A DNA stretch of 64,000 nt from Papaver somniferum. Its lineage: Eukaryota > Streptophyta > Magnoliopsida > Ranunculales > Papaveraceae. Shown piece by piece: positions 54,948 to 64,000 of the stretch. Position numbers and translations under genes: made by a program. The DNA is taken from contig NC_039362.1 in the NCBI RefSeq assembly GCF_003573695.1, forward strand, positions 196,559,625 through 196,623,624. The letters are read 5' to 3'. The notes under the pieces are model-generated. The model saw nothing but the letters and a program-made list of their open reading frames with translations, was not told the origin of the DNA and did no database searches. Numbering within the stretch: the first letter of the stretch is position 1; every line of letters starts with the position of its first letter.

Positions 54948-57809
54948 ATGGATGGGTACGAAGAAGAACGTGAAGTTGTTGAAGTTCAAGGTTCACTACC
55001 GTTTAGAGATGACGATTTGGGGTATATGTTGAATGATCAAAACTTTAATGGAGATGAAACCCTAGACGACGACGCTTTCATGGAAGAATATGGAGAATCA
55101 CCCGAGATCGAAGCTAACGATGCATCAAACGTACAGGTACGTTGTTATCAAACTCTAATACCCAAGTTATCCATGTTATGTGCGTCTGTGTGTTTTTTTG
55201 AACGTGAAAATTCGATTTCTGCATGCATTGAATGCCATGAACGACATATATTCGGTAGTTAATTTAGTACCATATCTACCAATTATTGGAAATCAGATAT
55301 CTATTGATGTAATAATCTGCCGAATATGGAAAAAATCCCCAAATTGAAAGCTTCAATTTCTCACAATCGGAAGTTTTATACATCCACAAACTTCTGATTG
55401 TAAAACTTCGCCCCAAATATGAAATTCTCCAAAAATGAAATATTTGTGATTCTTGATATTTCATAATCGGTTGTTTATGAATTCATTTTACCTCCGATTA
55501 TTGAAGTTTTCTTTACAGGAAAATTGTTCATTAGTCTATTTCGTTAATCGGTAGATTATGGTCGTAATAGGCTACCGATTAATCTATAATCGGTCGGTCT
55601 GTGTCCTAATGGTACCCGATTAATCTATAATCGGGTGTGTTGTCTCTAAAATATCTTCTGATTATTAATCAACAACTTGTTCTTATGGTGCGTAGGCGAT
55701 TGTAGCGGTTAATGATTATTATTATTTGAGGCCGGATACTTCCCTACGTTATGCAAACGATTTGGTATGGTCATGAATCATCTTCTACTTTTCCAATCAT
55801 GTATGTTACATGGTTATGCTTATTATTTTTATTTTGTTATATGCGCATTTAAATATTTGGAAGTAAGAAGGAGGCAAAGGTATGGCTTGTGAACAAGGAA
55901 AAAGAGAATATGTGTGTGGTAGTTCAGAACCCTTGTGTGAAGGACGTTAGGTTTGAAATGGTGTGTGAGCGAAGTGGGAAGAAAAAGAGTCACGAGGGAA
56001 GGAATAATAAGTATGTAAGGAAGACGTAGAGGAAGAAATACCTAACTCATACAAAGAAGATTGGATGCCATTTAAGATTGTCTTCTATAAGCCCTATGGT
56101 AAGGAAAGTAAAGAGTGGAAAATGTGTAAAGTTCCTAATGCTTATTGGACATGTAATGGTTGCGAAGTTAAAACCACATGAAATGGAGACCGTGAGGTCT
56201 ATGCGTATTCAAAAGGCGAGTGCGATCTTAAGTAAAATAAAGGCGGACGACCCCGACAACTTGTCTTCTTTTTCTACAATTAAGTCAGCCCTAGCTATGA
56301 TCAAAAGGACGGAATGGGATGGTAGAACGGTCATGCAACAATCGTAGTGGTTAGCTGAGTTACACGACTACACGACTTCTAAGGGGCATTGTTCATAACG
56401 TTTGAAAATGGGAAATAAATCACATGATGGAACAATTGAAGTTATATAAGGCTTATGATGACGAGAATACGGTTTGTGTTTGCAAGTATATGATAGGTAT
56501 TGATCTCCCATGTCGTCATAAAATGGGTAGGTACGTCAATGTGATTGACATCAATGATATTCATCCATTTTGGAAGCAATTAACTTTCACTCCAAGCACC
56601 CCCGTAGTTGATGGTCCGTCGTTCATGGAGTCAGAATTGTGTGCAAGAATAGCCGAGTGTTATGCTACATCAAATGGCGCCAAGATGCAAATATTGATGC
56701 ATGATTTGGAGCAAGTTCTTCACCCTCGTCCAAGAAAAGATCAAAGTGGACCGACCGTCCGACAAGTGAGGCCAAAGGTCTCTACCGAGCCTTCTCAAGT
56801 AAGTCAAGCCGAGGAGGTGGAAGAAGTTGTGTTGGTGGAGACCCAAACTAGCTCCATAGTTATTGATCAAATGAGCGACTCACAAAAAACACAACCAACA
56901 GAAATGGTGACTATAAGAGAGAAGTATGGTACTCTTCGTTGTCCTAGGGATTTTACTGAAATACCAACACGATCAAGGTATACGATTATAGAAGAGTATA
57001 TGGAACAACTCCCTCCACTCATTGTTCCATTTGTTTTGTCCACCGACGAGGTTTATGGGGATGGCAATTGTGGGTTTCACGTCGCTACGGAACAAATTGG
57101 TTACTTTGGAGAGGCGGTGAACGAAGATGTCACCCAATGACAAGATTTAAGAACTAAGATGGCGGTACAACTAATCAAGGACAAGGATTTCTATATTGGG
57201 ATGATGAAGGAAGGAGATAGACACGACAAAGAACTACAATTCAAAGACTTAGTTGCGCGTGTAAAGTGCCTAAAGGGATTGAAAACAATCGGATCCAAGT
57301 ATTGGATGACAATGCCTAAATGTGGATATCTCTTAGCGGACACTTTGAATTGCGTGGTACATTTCTTTGTTCCTCCTAAGTATGGACACTCTTTTACGTT
57401 TACACCTACAAGGACGGTTTGCGATGAATCAGTTAAAGATAGAAGAATTGTTATGGAATTTGTGAATGACATGCATTTTATCGGTTTAAGAGTAAAGAGA
57501 GAGTTCCCATTACCTCTGTTGGGTGGTTGGAGTGATTACTTCCCAACAAATCATCCTAACGATTGGTTGAAACAATATGAGACCAACATGTTGGATTGGT
57601 ATCGCGCCATTAAGGACAACTTTCCGGAAGGCCTACTTGAATTGGTTCCGTCAGATGATGAAGATGAATGGTCGTTACTTTTGAAAGATGTGTTTTTCTG
57701 GAACTTTTTGGAAACTTCTGTGAAGTATAAATCTATAATCAGTAGGTATATTATTAATATATCAACCGATTATACAAGCTTTTGTAAACAGAAACAATCA
57801 ATGTTATAA
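54948..57809 (+). pseudogene. FAR1-related MULE protein with SWIM finger and OTU protease domain, DDE core deleted
   Basis: Exons 54948-55136 and 55696-55764 (acidic N-terminus, MDGYEEEREVVEV...) join in phase 0. An exon from about 55870 starts KEAKVWLVNKEKENMCVVVQ and enters a FAR1-like zinc domain (RFEMVCERSGKKKSHEG), with a stop near 56030 and frame breaks. EWDGRTVMQQS and LAELHDYTTSK (56310-56380) are the lead-in to the MULE transposase. The DDE core that should follow is gone. At 56424 the frame resumes with the SWIM-type CVCKYMIGIDLPCRHKMG and HPFWKQLTFTP. An OTU-type cysteine protease follows: DGNCGFH near 57060 with Asp and Cys, and MHFIGLRV near 57475 with the catalytic His. One in-frame TGA (about 57138) splits it. 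OTU proteases remove ubiquitin; its role in a transposon is inferred. Confidence 0.8.
55310..55680. repeat. Hairpin motifs inside the first intron of the MULE gene
   Basis: Copies of the same AATCGG / CCGATT motif occur near 55367, 55388, 55463, 55494, 55544, 55578, 55590, 55615 and 55630. They lie within the intron 55137-55695 and resemble the flanking arrays. Confidence 0.7.
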
Positions 57810-58040
57810 TCGGTTATCATATTTTCTAATGCTACTTCCGATTGTAAGTCTGACAAAAAAACTGAAATTTTTTCCCAGAATCGGTAGATTATATATTAAA
57901 TAAACATCCGATTGTCAACAAACTCTGACCAAAAATAGTGAAATTTTTTCCTAGAATCGGTAGACAACATATGAAATAAACTTCCGGTTTCCTGTAATCG
58001 GCACACTACATAACTTAAAAACCTCCGGTTGTAACCATCG
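57730..58040. repeat. Hairpin motifs between the OTU gene and the small minus-strand gene
   Basis: Motif copies near 57735, 57767, 57808, 57836, 57874, 57909, 57957, 57984 and 57997. The spacer phrase TGAAATTTTTTCCCAGAATC is present twice (57862 and about 57940). The two genes converge on this segment, so it may hold their 3' ends. Confidence 0.7.
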
Positions 58041-58048
58041 ATCAATCT

Positions 58049-58512
58049 TCACACTGTTGCCACAGACTTCAGGAATTCATAACTCCTATCATAAGTGAAT
58101 TCTTCACCCTTTTCCACTAAGTACTGTATTTTTGCGAGTGTCTCCTACATAAACAAACACAAAATTATGTCAACTTCGTTTTAGTAAGAAAGATTAGACA
58201 CCCGGTGTGATTTAAAAAAAGTATGCAAATACTTACAAATTGTTGGATCGACAAGCTTGAGTGGCTAGTGTTAAACATCCTCTTCTGTATCGTTATGTAA
58301 TCATTTACCCCTTTTTGGACAAGTCGGAAACGATCATGAACTTGTTGGAGTGATCTTTGCTTTGGATTTACATACTCTCGCACAAATTGGCTATATACCC
58401 TCGCCCAAAATACTTCGGGTGTTAACCTTCCTGCTATGACATCTTCACGTCTTGTTTCATGATACCATGTTTTCACAATGACCAAATTTTCAGCAGAGTC
58501 AAACGTTGCCAT
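58049..58512 (-). CDS. Small SANT/NAM-associated-like protein in the MULE (123 aa, two exons)
   Basis: Exon 1 is 58512-58237 and exon 2 is 58144-58049, with a 92-bp intron (GTAAGT...GTAG). The joined frame is open and intact. Residues 1-80 read ENLVIVKTWYHETRREDVIA, then PEVFWARVYSQFVREY and QQVHDRFRLVQKGVNDYITI. This resembles the Myb/SANT-like part of plant proteins with a NAM-associated C-terminal domain (EDxxLxxAWxxxSxDxxxG...FWxRI...RW..I...V). Exon 2 (AKIQYLVEKGEEFTYDRSYE) matches the short region after it. It shares its minus-strand TATA type with the neighbour at 59074-59508. Such small proteins could be DNA-binding partners of the transposase; that is inference. Confidence 0.7.
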
Positions 58513-58630
58513 GCTTGTAAGTTAAGATATAGAATGAATTCACAAGAGTAGACGATGGAAAATGTATTTGTAGAATACACGATGATATATATGTGTTGTT
58601 TGGTGCATAAATCAGAAGAGTTTACTCTGC

Positions 58631-58637
58631 TTATATA
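58631..58637 (-). promoter_or_regulatory. TATA box of the 58049-58512 gene
   Basis: The minus strand reads CTATATAAGC, about 120 bp before the ATG at 58512. The neighbour gene has CTATATAAGG at a similar place. Confidence 0.55.
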
Positions 58638-58724
58638 GATGAGAGTCCCAACGTCTCTATTTTTTGAAAATATGGCCGTTGATGCGTACTTTTACAAGAC
58701 TGTACTGAAATTACGTACAATTAT

Positions 58725-58985
58725 TCCATAAAATCGGTAGGAAATGGTTGAACCAAAGCCACCGATTATGCATAATCGGTAGACATTGATGTTATATACT
58801 ACCGATTATAGATTGTTTTGTCAACAGAGTTTTCAGTCTCATTAGAGTGGTATAATCGGTAGACATTGGTAGTTATATACTACCGATTGTGTGTGGTTTT
58901 CGAGGCACGACTAGATTCTTTTGAAAGAAATAGTCGTTGGAGTATAATCGCTAGGTATATAAAGAATTAAAACTTCCGATTTTCA
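58725..58985. repeat. Hairpin motifs between the two minus-strand genes
   Basis: Copies near 58733, 58759, 58773, 58796, 58852, 58880 and 58974. TAATCGGTAGACATTG occurs twice (58773 and 58852), each followed by TATATACTACCGATT. Each pair makes a good stem-loop. Confidence 0.8.
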
Positions 58986-59073
58986 TAAATATTTTGAAAT
59001 TCATAACAATATCACCTACATATCATCATAATTTTACATTGAACTTCCACAATTCTATTACAAGGTATTGTGA

Positions 59074-59508
59074 TTAGCGTCGTGGATGTGTTGGACGAGT
59101 CCTACCCGGATTAAGTCTTTCCATCTCCCTAAGGATTCTAAAATGAGCTTCATAACGGAAGCTTGATCTTTTCCATCTCCGCCATTCCCCAAGAGACTGT
59201 TCTATAATCTCATCATTGGTTTCACCCCTCAATCGATATTGATTCACAAGATAAGTTCAATGGACGAATTCTTCGACGTGTCCGTTTATTGAACCAATTC
59301 GGCAGAAAAGATCAACGGAGTGGCGGTTGTTTGGGTTACCGGTGTCGGCGCAGAATTTTTCGTGAATTCTCCCCAAATAACTCATACTCATTGTGCCGCC
59401 TTGCCTACGTTCTTCTGCTCGTGTCGGATAGAATTGAACATAATGCCTACATAAAGATAAATCTTCTTCAATCGTGAACTCCGCTGGATTGATGAATGGT
59501 TGGGGCAT
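59074..59508 (-). pseudogene. Second SANT/NAM-associated-like gene, one in-frame stop
   Basis: The minus-strand frame starts at 59508 with MPQPFINPAEFTIEEDLSLC and contains YLGRIHEKFCADTGNPNNRH and FCRIGSINGHVEEFVH. A TGA at 59257-59259 (codon 84) interrupts it. The same frame then continues without further stops to 59074: YLVNQYRLRGETNDEIIEQS, EWRRWKRSSFRYEAHFRILR. The layout (FTxEEDxxL, RxH, then F...HFxIL) parallels the neighbour gene and the NAM-associated family. Length would be 144 residues. With a single nonsense change it is recently inactivated, or the stop is a sequencing error. Confidence 0.65.
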
Positions 59509-59570
59509 TATGTTGAAGATGATGTTTGAGAGAGTTTAAAGATTCCATAGAGGGTAAAAGGATACAATCC

Positions 59571-59577
59571 TTATATA
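59571..59577 (-). promoter_or_regulatory. TATA box of the 59074-59508 gene
   Basis: The minus strand reads CTATATAAGG about 63 bp before the ATG at 59508. Flanking sequence (AGAGTTTAGAG) parallels the upstream region of the neighbouring gene. Confidence 0.5.
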
Positions 59578-59614
59578 GAGTTTAGAGTTCCAACGGCTCT
59601 ATTTTTTTGGGGAA

Positions 59615-59934
59615 GCTGTATAATCGGTAGTCAAATTAGGTGATGTAACTTCCGATTATACAGTTGCCCCAAATTTGGTTTTTGCAGAAATCTCAAATTT
59701 TTCGAATTTGAGAACTAAAATAATCGGTAGATAATAGGACTTCCGATTATACAGTTGCCCCATATTTTGTTTTTGCATAAATCTCATTTTTTTCGAATTT
59801 GGGAACTAGAATAATCGGTAGTTAACCTGACTACCGATTCTAAGTTGCCCCAAGTTTCTTCTTTGACGAAGTCACCAATTTTGGGAATTTAGGAGGTACT
59901 ATAATCGGTAGCTTAGTGAGGTTCTCAGTCCTAC
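59615..59934. repeat. Right array of hairpin motifs, cut by the retrotransposon
   Basis: Four regular units of about 95 bp start with ATAATCGGTAG at 59620, 59720, 59812 and 59901. The first three are each closed by CTTCCGATT or CTACCGATT, then a phrase equivalent to AGTTGCCCCAAATTTGG. The fourth is interrupted by the LTR at 59935. Confidence 0.85.
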
Positions 59935-61398
59935 TGATAGACGCATTTATGTGTCTATTTTCATCTCTATTGTGTATACTGTTAGTACCCATTTTTGTAC
60001 TTATTTCGGTATTTTATCTCTTTGTAGGTGTTTCTGGAGAAATAAGCTGTTGCGGCGAAATTGGCTCGAAAAGTTATTAAAGGCACCTGGGAGGACATTT
60101 GCTATTCGGACTCTCGATTTTGGATAAGGGGTAAACTAATTACTAAGGGGTGACCTATTTCCAGGCATGTGCTAAAGGGACACCGGAACTGGATAGGGGG
60201 ACACCCTTCTTCTTCACGTTTGAAAACAAGTTTTCGCGGGAAAAGAGACTTCACGTCTGCAGATTTTGGACGTGAAGCTTTGGGCAATTTTAAAGAGATT
60301 CAACACCGGAAATTGATTGGGATGGACTTCTCATGGATAGAAAAGTTTACTAGAAGCAATTGGATCGATCGAATTGGGCTGGAATGGCCGGAAAAGGGAA
60401 ACAGAGCAAATAAGGAAACACGGTCCTGTTGGGTTTGTTTTTGGATATTCAGAGAGATTAAAGGCAAGAAATTCGTTCCAAAGATAAATATTCTATCTAA
60501 GGAAGAGTTTGATATAATTGGGAGAGCTCAGAAACGCGTGAAACGAAATAGGGAAGAGATTATTGCCGTGACTGCCAAGGATGGAAAGAAGAGATTTCGA
60601 AGCGATTTGGGAGAGATTTAATCGTACTTTGATGTATAAATAGGTTTCTTAGGGTCCCAAGAAGGGTGACGAAGAGTTTGGAGTAGTTTAGAGCACTACA
60701 GAGCTGAGAAGATCGAGTTGCAGGAAGTTACGTGTTTCTGCTGCTGCTGAAGAACAAACGTTGCAAGGAAGAACATCGTCTCAAATTTGCAACATCAGTT
60801 CTATGTAAACAGTTGAAATGTCACCTTTTCTTTCACCGTAACAATTGAACAGCGCCTTTGCAACAGTTATTTCTGTTGCAATTTTTCTGTTTTATTGTTT
60901 CACCTCTTGTAAAGACTTTTTGAGCTATAAACATATATTTTGAGCAAGTGATTATTATGAGGAGCTAAACCCCTTAGCCGAGGCAACGAATGAAGCCATT
61001 GTTTCATTAAAAGTGATAAATTCTATTTAATTAATTTATTGCAATTATTTTACATGATTATTTACATAGAGTGGTTATAGAAAATTGATTTTTATTGAGT
61101 AGTTGTGAATCGTTTTGATGGAGCATGCTTGGTTCTACAACTTTTTATGTTTCATGCTTTGTGGTTACAACTATTACTTCAAAAATCTATTAGAGGCAAA
61201 ATATTATATCACTTTAAAAGAAAGAATCGCATGAATATTGATTAGAATTTATCACTTAATTGGTTAATGGTGGAATCCAGGGTCTCGGTATTTTCTTATT
61301 ATCTTTGAAACAACTTTATTTAATTTTCGAAAACCCTTCACAAGTTCGAGTTGAACGAATCTTATTACCACTTTTTCTACAACAATTAAAATCACATC
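59935..61398 (+). repeat. 5' LTR of the plus-strand Athila-like element
   Basis: It starts TGATAGACGCATTTATG and ends TCACATCA, 1,464 bp. The five bases before it are CCTAC; the far end is outside the window. The first part matches the minus-strand LTR that starts at 2877. It lies inside the right hairpin array of the MULE. The open frame 60169-60621 has no recognisable domain and seems to be LTR sequence. Confidence 0.85.
60635..60642 (+). promoter_or_regulatory. TATA box of the LTR
   Basis: TATAAATA lies about 700 bp into the LTR, preceded by TTTGATG and followed by GGTTTCTTAGGG. A comparable TATA is found in the sister LTR at 1991-1998 on the minus strand. Confidence 0.6.
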
Positions 61399-61403
61399 AA
61401 TTT

Positions 61404-61420
61404 TTGGCGCCGCCGACGCG
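61404..61420 (+). other. Primer binding site, tRNA-Asp type
   Basis: TGGCGCCGCCGACGCGG follows the LTR after five bases. Athila/Tat elements typically carry TGGCGCCGTTGCCGGGG, complementary to tRNA-Asp; the first ten bases are nearly the same here. Confidence 0.7.
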
Positions 61421-62540
61421 GATTTGCTTTTAGGGTTTTTAGATTTAGTTTTTTTTTTTATTATTATTTTTTTAGGTTTTTATTATTTTTGTTCTTTTTT
61501 ACGTTTTTGGTTATTTGTCTTTTGTCTACAGGTTTTGGATCATAAAGCGAATTGAGCCAAGGAGTTTGGTGATTTCGTAAAGACTGGAACTGAAAGCATA
61601 AAGACTTGGAGCAAAACATTAAAGCGAAAAGAACGGAGAAGAAGACAATTTCTTTTTAGATATTTTTTTTTAGGGTTTGTTTATTTTTCTTTATTAAAAA
61701 AAAAAAGAGAGAGAACTGTATTAGGGTTTGCTATTTTTGTAATTTTTTCTTTTCTTTTTGGACACTTGGACATTGGACTTTGGACATTATTATTTTTAAA
61801 CTCTAAGGAAGGGTTGGTTTAAATAGAAATTGTGTGCAGGGAAGGACGGTGATTACGATATCACCTCGGCCCCTCGGGTTCGTACATAACATAGGAGTTG
61901 TGGCCCGAGTCGACTTCAGCGGTTCTTCGCCCATCTGGTACGGGAGGTAAGTTTTTCGAAACACCCGCGAATCCCTTGTCAGCGGGTTTACTGTATTCCT
62001 TAAGGTGAATATATGATGAGGACTTGAATATAGTTGCTTTTAATTCCTAGTAAAGGGAAAGGACTGGCCATACAAGATAAGGGTTCGGATTTCATCACCG
62101 TTCTCTTCTTGCCCGCCTTAGGAACACGAAACCAAACGCGAACCTAAGCCTAAAATTTTGACTAGAACGAGACCTATAGGGTAACGAGCTTAATAGGAAA
62201 GTCGTTCGAAGAATATTGGTTACTCTTTTGAGCATACTTCGAAGTTCTTGACGGTTTCTGTGAGTTGAATGCGTGACTGCGCCGCCTTGTAACCGGTGAG
62301 GCCTTTGGTATCAAAGCTCCACTGAGCTTCCCTCGCCTTGATTCAAATTACTTTGACTCGGATTGATTCCAGAGGGGTTTTCTCAGATTGTAACGAGTTC
62401 CTTTTCGAAAGAATAGAAGCTGGTCTAGTGACAATCTAAGTGGATCCATCATGCTTTTTATTTGCTAGAAATTTAGGTTTGATTTGGTTGAGTCAGCCTT
62501 GTTTTGTGTTTGCATAGAATTCCCTTCCTTATTCTGTTGC
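61421..62540 (+). other. Leader of the Athila-like element
   Basis: About 1.1 kb of untranslated leader. T-rich runs at 61446-61500 and an A-run at 61696 are followed by a block (about 61800-61990) that matches the reverse complement of 290-480. No coding frame of note. Confidence 0.75.
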
Positions 62541-64000
62541 ATGCCTGAACGTAAAAGAGACGCCCTAGGTAGATTTGTTAAAGAGAAACCTAGTAGTTCT
62601 AAGCGTCTTGATTACCTCAATTTAGAGAGTCCGATTCGTGAAGATTCCGTTTTTGAACGTCTGTTTGAAGAGAAAATCCCTGATAGTCCATTAGCGCCAG
62701 AAATGGCAACTTTGAAATCCTTGTTGAATCCTACTAGGACTACTCGTCCCTCGCGTATCAAGTTACCTGAAACTGAAGCAAATTATGAACTTAAGCCTGG
62801 AACCTTACAGTTGCTCCCAATCTTTTTAGGAAAAGAAAATGAAAACCCCTATTTCCATGTTAGGGACTTTAAGGAAATTTGTAGTACCCTGAAAATTAGA
62901 AACCTTGATGATGATGCTTTAAAACTCAGGTTATTCCCCTTTTCCTTAAAAGATAAAGCCAAGTCGTGGCTGTATAGTTTGGCTTCCGAATCAATTGAAA
63001 CCTATGAACAACTTACATCCGCCTTTTTGAACAAGTTTTTCCCTAAGCACAAAACCTCGTCTATTAGGACGCAAATCTGCACGTTTACACAACAGGAGGG
63101 AGAATCTTTGTATAGGTATTTGGAAAGGTTCAATGATTTATTAGCTCAATGTCCTCATCATGGTCTAGAAAAGGTTAGGTTAGTTCAGATCCTTTATGAG
63201 GGTTTAGATTATCCCACCACAACTACAGTAGAGTCCATGTGTACAGGTGGGTTCGAAAACCAAATAGTTGATAGTGCGATGACATACTTGCATGAAATCG
63301 CCGAAAAGACCCAACAATGGGAAAGTAATAGGGTACCCCAAAAAACAATTCTTCTAGGCAGAGGAAACGTTAACAGGGTAGAAAAAAGCTACGAATCAGA
63401 TGCCAAAATTGTTGCTATAGCAAAAAGGTTAGAAGCTTTAGAAGTGGGTCATACTAGTGATAGAATAGAGCCTTTTTTGGAAGGCAATACTGTTGAACAG
63501 CAAGCCAATGCTCTCTATAATAACACTAGGTTTGATAACCGTCAGAAGTTTGACCCATATTCAGAAACCTATAAACCTGGATGGAGAAACCATCCCAACC
63601 TTTCGTGGTCTAAGGGCCAGAATCAAGGTCAGTCTAGTAACTCTCAAGCTCCTCCAGGTTTTGGCTATACTAAGAATCTTTCAGCCCCGGCACAGTTTCA
63701 GAACCCTCCGGATAAGAAGATTATGAGTTTAAAAGAGCCTCTTGCTTTGTTAACTGGTAACACTATGCAGTTTCAGCAATCTGTTGCTCAAGGTATAAAA
63801 GAAAATAAGAGAATAGGTCAGGCTAACTCTCAGGCTATTTCCGAGTTGAAAACCCAGGTTAGTCATATAAATGAGTCTTTAAGAGAAAGAGGTAAGTTTC
63901 CTATTCAAACTCAACCCAACCCTAGAGGATCTCATGAAGTATGTGCACAACCATCGAATCAGTTGAATGCTATTAGAACCCTCAGGAGTGGTAGGGTAGT
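62541..64000 (+). CDS. Athila-like gag, open to the window end
   Basis: From the ATG at 62541 the frame is open through base 64000, 486 codons without a stop. The start is MPERKRDALGRFVKEK. The capsid region (Retrotrans_gag-like) begins with PGTLQLLPIF, then FPFSLKDKAKSWLYSLASES (about 133-152), FLNKFFPKHKTSSIRTQICT, SLYRYLERFNDLLAQCPHHG and VQILYEGLDYPTTT (about 214-227). This matches Athila/Tat gag (LFPFSLxGKAxxWL...CPHHGL...QxFYNGL). A Gln/Asn/Pro-rich stretch follows (about 335-400), then a predicted helical region. The intact frame suggests a younger copy than the other elements here. Gag forms the virus-like particle in the cytoplasm. Pol would lie beyond the window. Confidence 0.9.
   Translation, partial: MPERKRDALGRFVKEKPSSSKRLDYLNLESPIREDSVFERLFEEKIPDSPLAPEMATLKSLLNPTRTTRPSRIKLPETEANYELKPGTLQLLPIFLGKENENPYFHVRDFKEICSTLKIRNLDDDALKLRLFPFSLKDKAKSWLYSLASESIETYEQLTSAFLNKFFPKHKTSSIRTQICTFTQQEGESLYRYLERFNDLLAQCPHHGLEKVRLVQILYEGLDYPTTTTVESMCTGGFENQIVDSAMTYLHEIAEKTQQWESNRVPQKTILLGRGNVNRVEKSYESDAKIVAIAKRLEALEVGHTSDRIEPFLEGNTVEQQANALYNNTRFDNRQKFDPYSETYKPGWRNHPNLSWSKGQNQGQSSNSQAPPGFGYTKNLSAPAQFQNPPDKKIMSLKEPLALLTGNTMQFQQSVAQGIKENKRIGQANSQAISELKTQVSHINESLRERGKFPIQTQPNPRGSHEVCAQPSNQLNAIRTLRSGRV

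Larger units (their letters stand above)
53960..59934 (+). mobile_element. Mutator-like element encoding FAR1-SWIM-OTU and two small SANT/NAM-like genes
   Basis: A common hairpin motif marks the whole stretch: AATCGGTAG and its inverse CTACCGATT, or variants with TTCCGATT, on both sides of the coding region. The plus-strand gene (54948-57809) has FAR1/MULE-type and OTU domains. Two minus-strand genes follow (58049-58512 and 59074-59508). The right part is cut by the Athila-like LTR at 59935, so the far terminus may lie beyond the window. The left terminus was not pinned down. The transposase DDE core is missing, so the copy is defective. Confidence 0.65.

Noticed and set aside
60169..60621. 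150-residue frame in the Athila-like LTR as a gene
   Set aside because: It lies wholly inside the LTR, spans the region before the TATA box and shows no domain.
63493..63726. 77-residue plus-strand frame
   Set aside because: It is a different frame inside the long open gag.

Overview
The window is nuclear DNA of a flowering plant, most likely a eudicot. It has spliced genes with short GT-AG introns, plant transposon families of nearly every superfamily, a plant-type F-box pseudogene, FAR1/MULE proteins and a tRNA-Trp-like relic. Nothing looks bacterial. The overall flavour of the repeats made me think of poppy (Papaver), but that is an impression I cannot verify here. Most of the 64 kb is mobile DNA. 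Only two to three loci look like ordinary host genes.

Layout. 1-2877: leader and 5' LTR of an Athila-like retrotransposon on the minus strand, cut by the window edge. 2878-18074: a minus-strand L1-type LINE split by a solo LTR (3251-4606), an unclassified insertion of about 2 kb (about 5970-8010) and a Ty3/gypsy element (8978-16761, 5-bp target duplication ACCAC). The Ty3 element is itself interrupted by a second solo LTR (13335-15486, duplication CACGT) that holds GC-rich tandem repeats and a 282-bp run of N. 18075-26440: a hAT transposase relic, a MULE-type MITE, a hAT MITE, and a TIR-flanked segment of about 2 kb carrying a decayed tRNA-Trp and eight small hairpin repeats.

26531-28324 holds a five-exon gene (393 aa) with an acidic/His N-terminus, a proline-rich middle and a B3-like C-terminus. 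Its paralogue is at 51572-53376 (404 aa), with two further related exons upstream (50819-51200). All introns in both are phase 1. Between the paralogues lie a MULE MITE, an F-box pseudogene, a Harbinger element with half a transposase, a gag-less Ty1/copia element, a second F-box fragment, a SINE, a LINE 3' end, and a 9.38-kb near-perfect inverted repeat (40590-49972). The inverted repeat has CACTA-type ends, 4.7-kb arms and a 26-bp loop.

53960-59934 is a Mutator-like element. It encodes a broken FAR1-SWIM-OTU protein that lacks the DDE transposase core. Two small convergent genes related to the NAM-associated/SANT-like family follow it. The element is saturated with AATCGGTAG / CTACCGATT hairpin motifs. 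An Athila-like element in plus orientation (LTR 59935-61398, gag from 62541 to the window end) is inserted in it.

The most unusual objects are the giant fold-back element, which could make long double-stranded RNA if transcribed, and the OTU-bearing MULE with its hairpin arrays and two accessory genes. The two B3-like genes are the best candidates for functional host genes.
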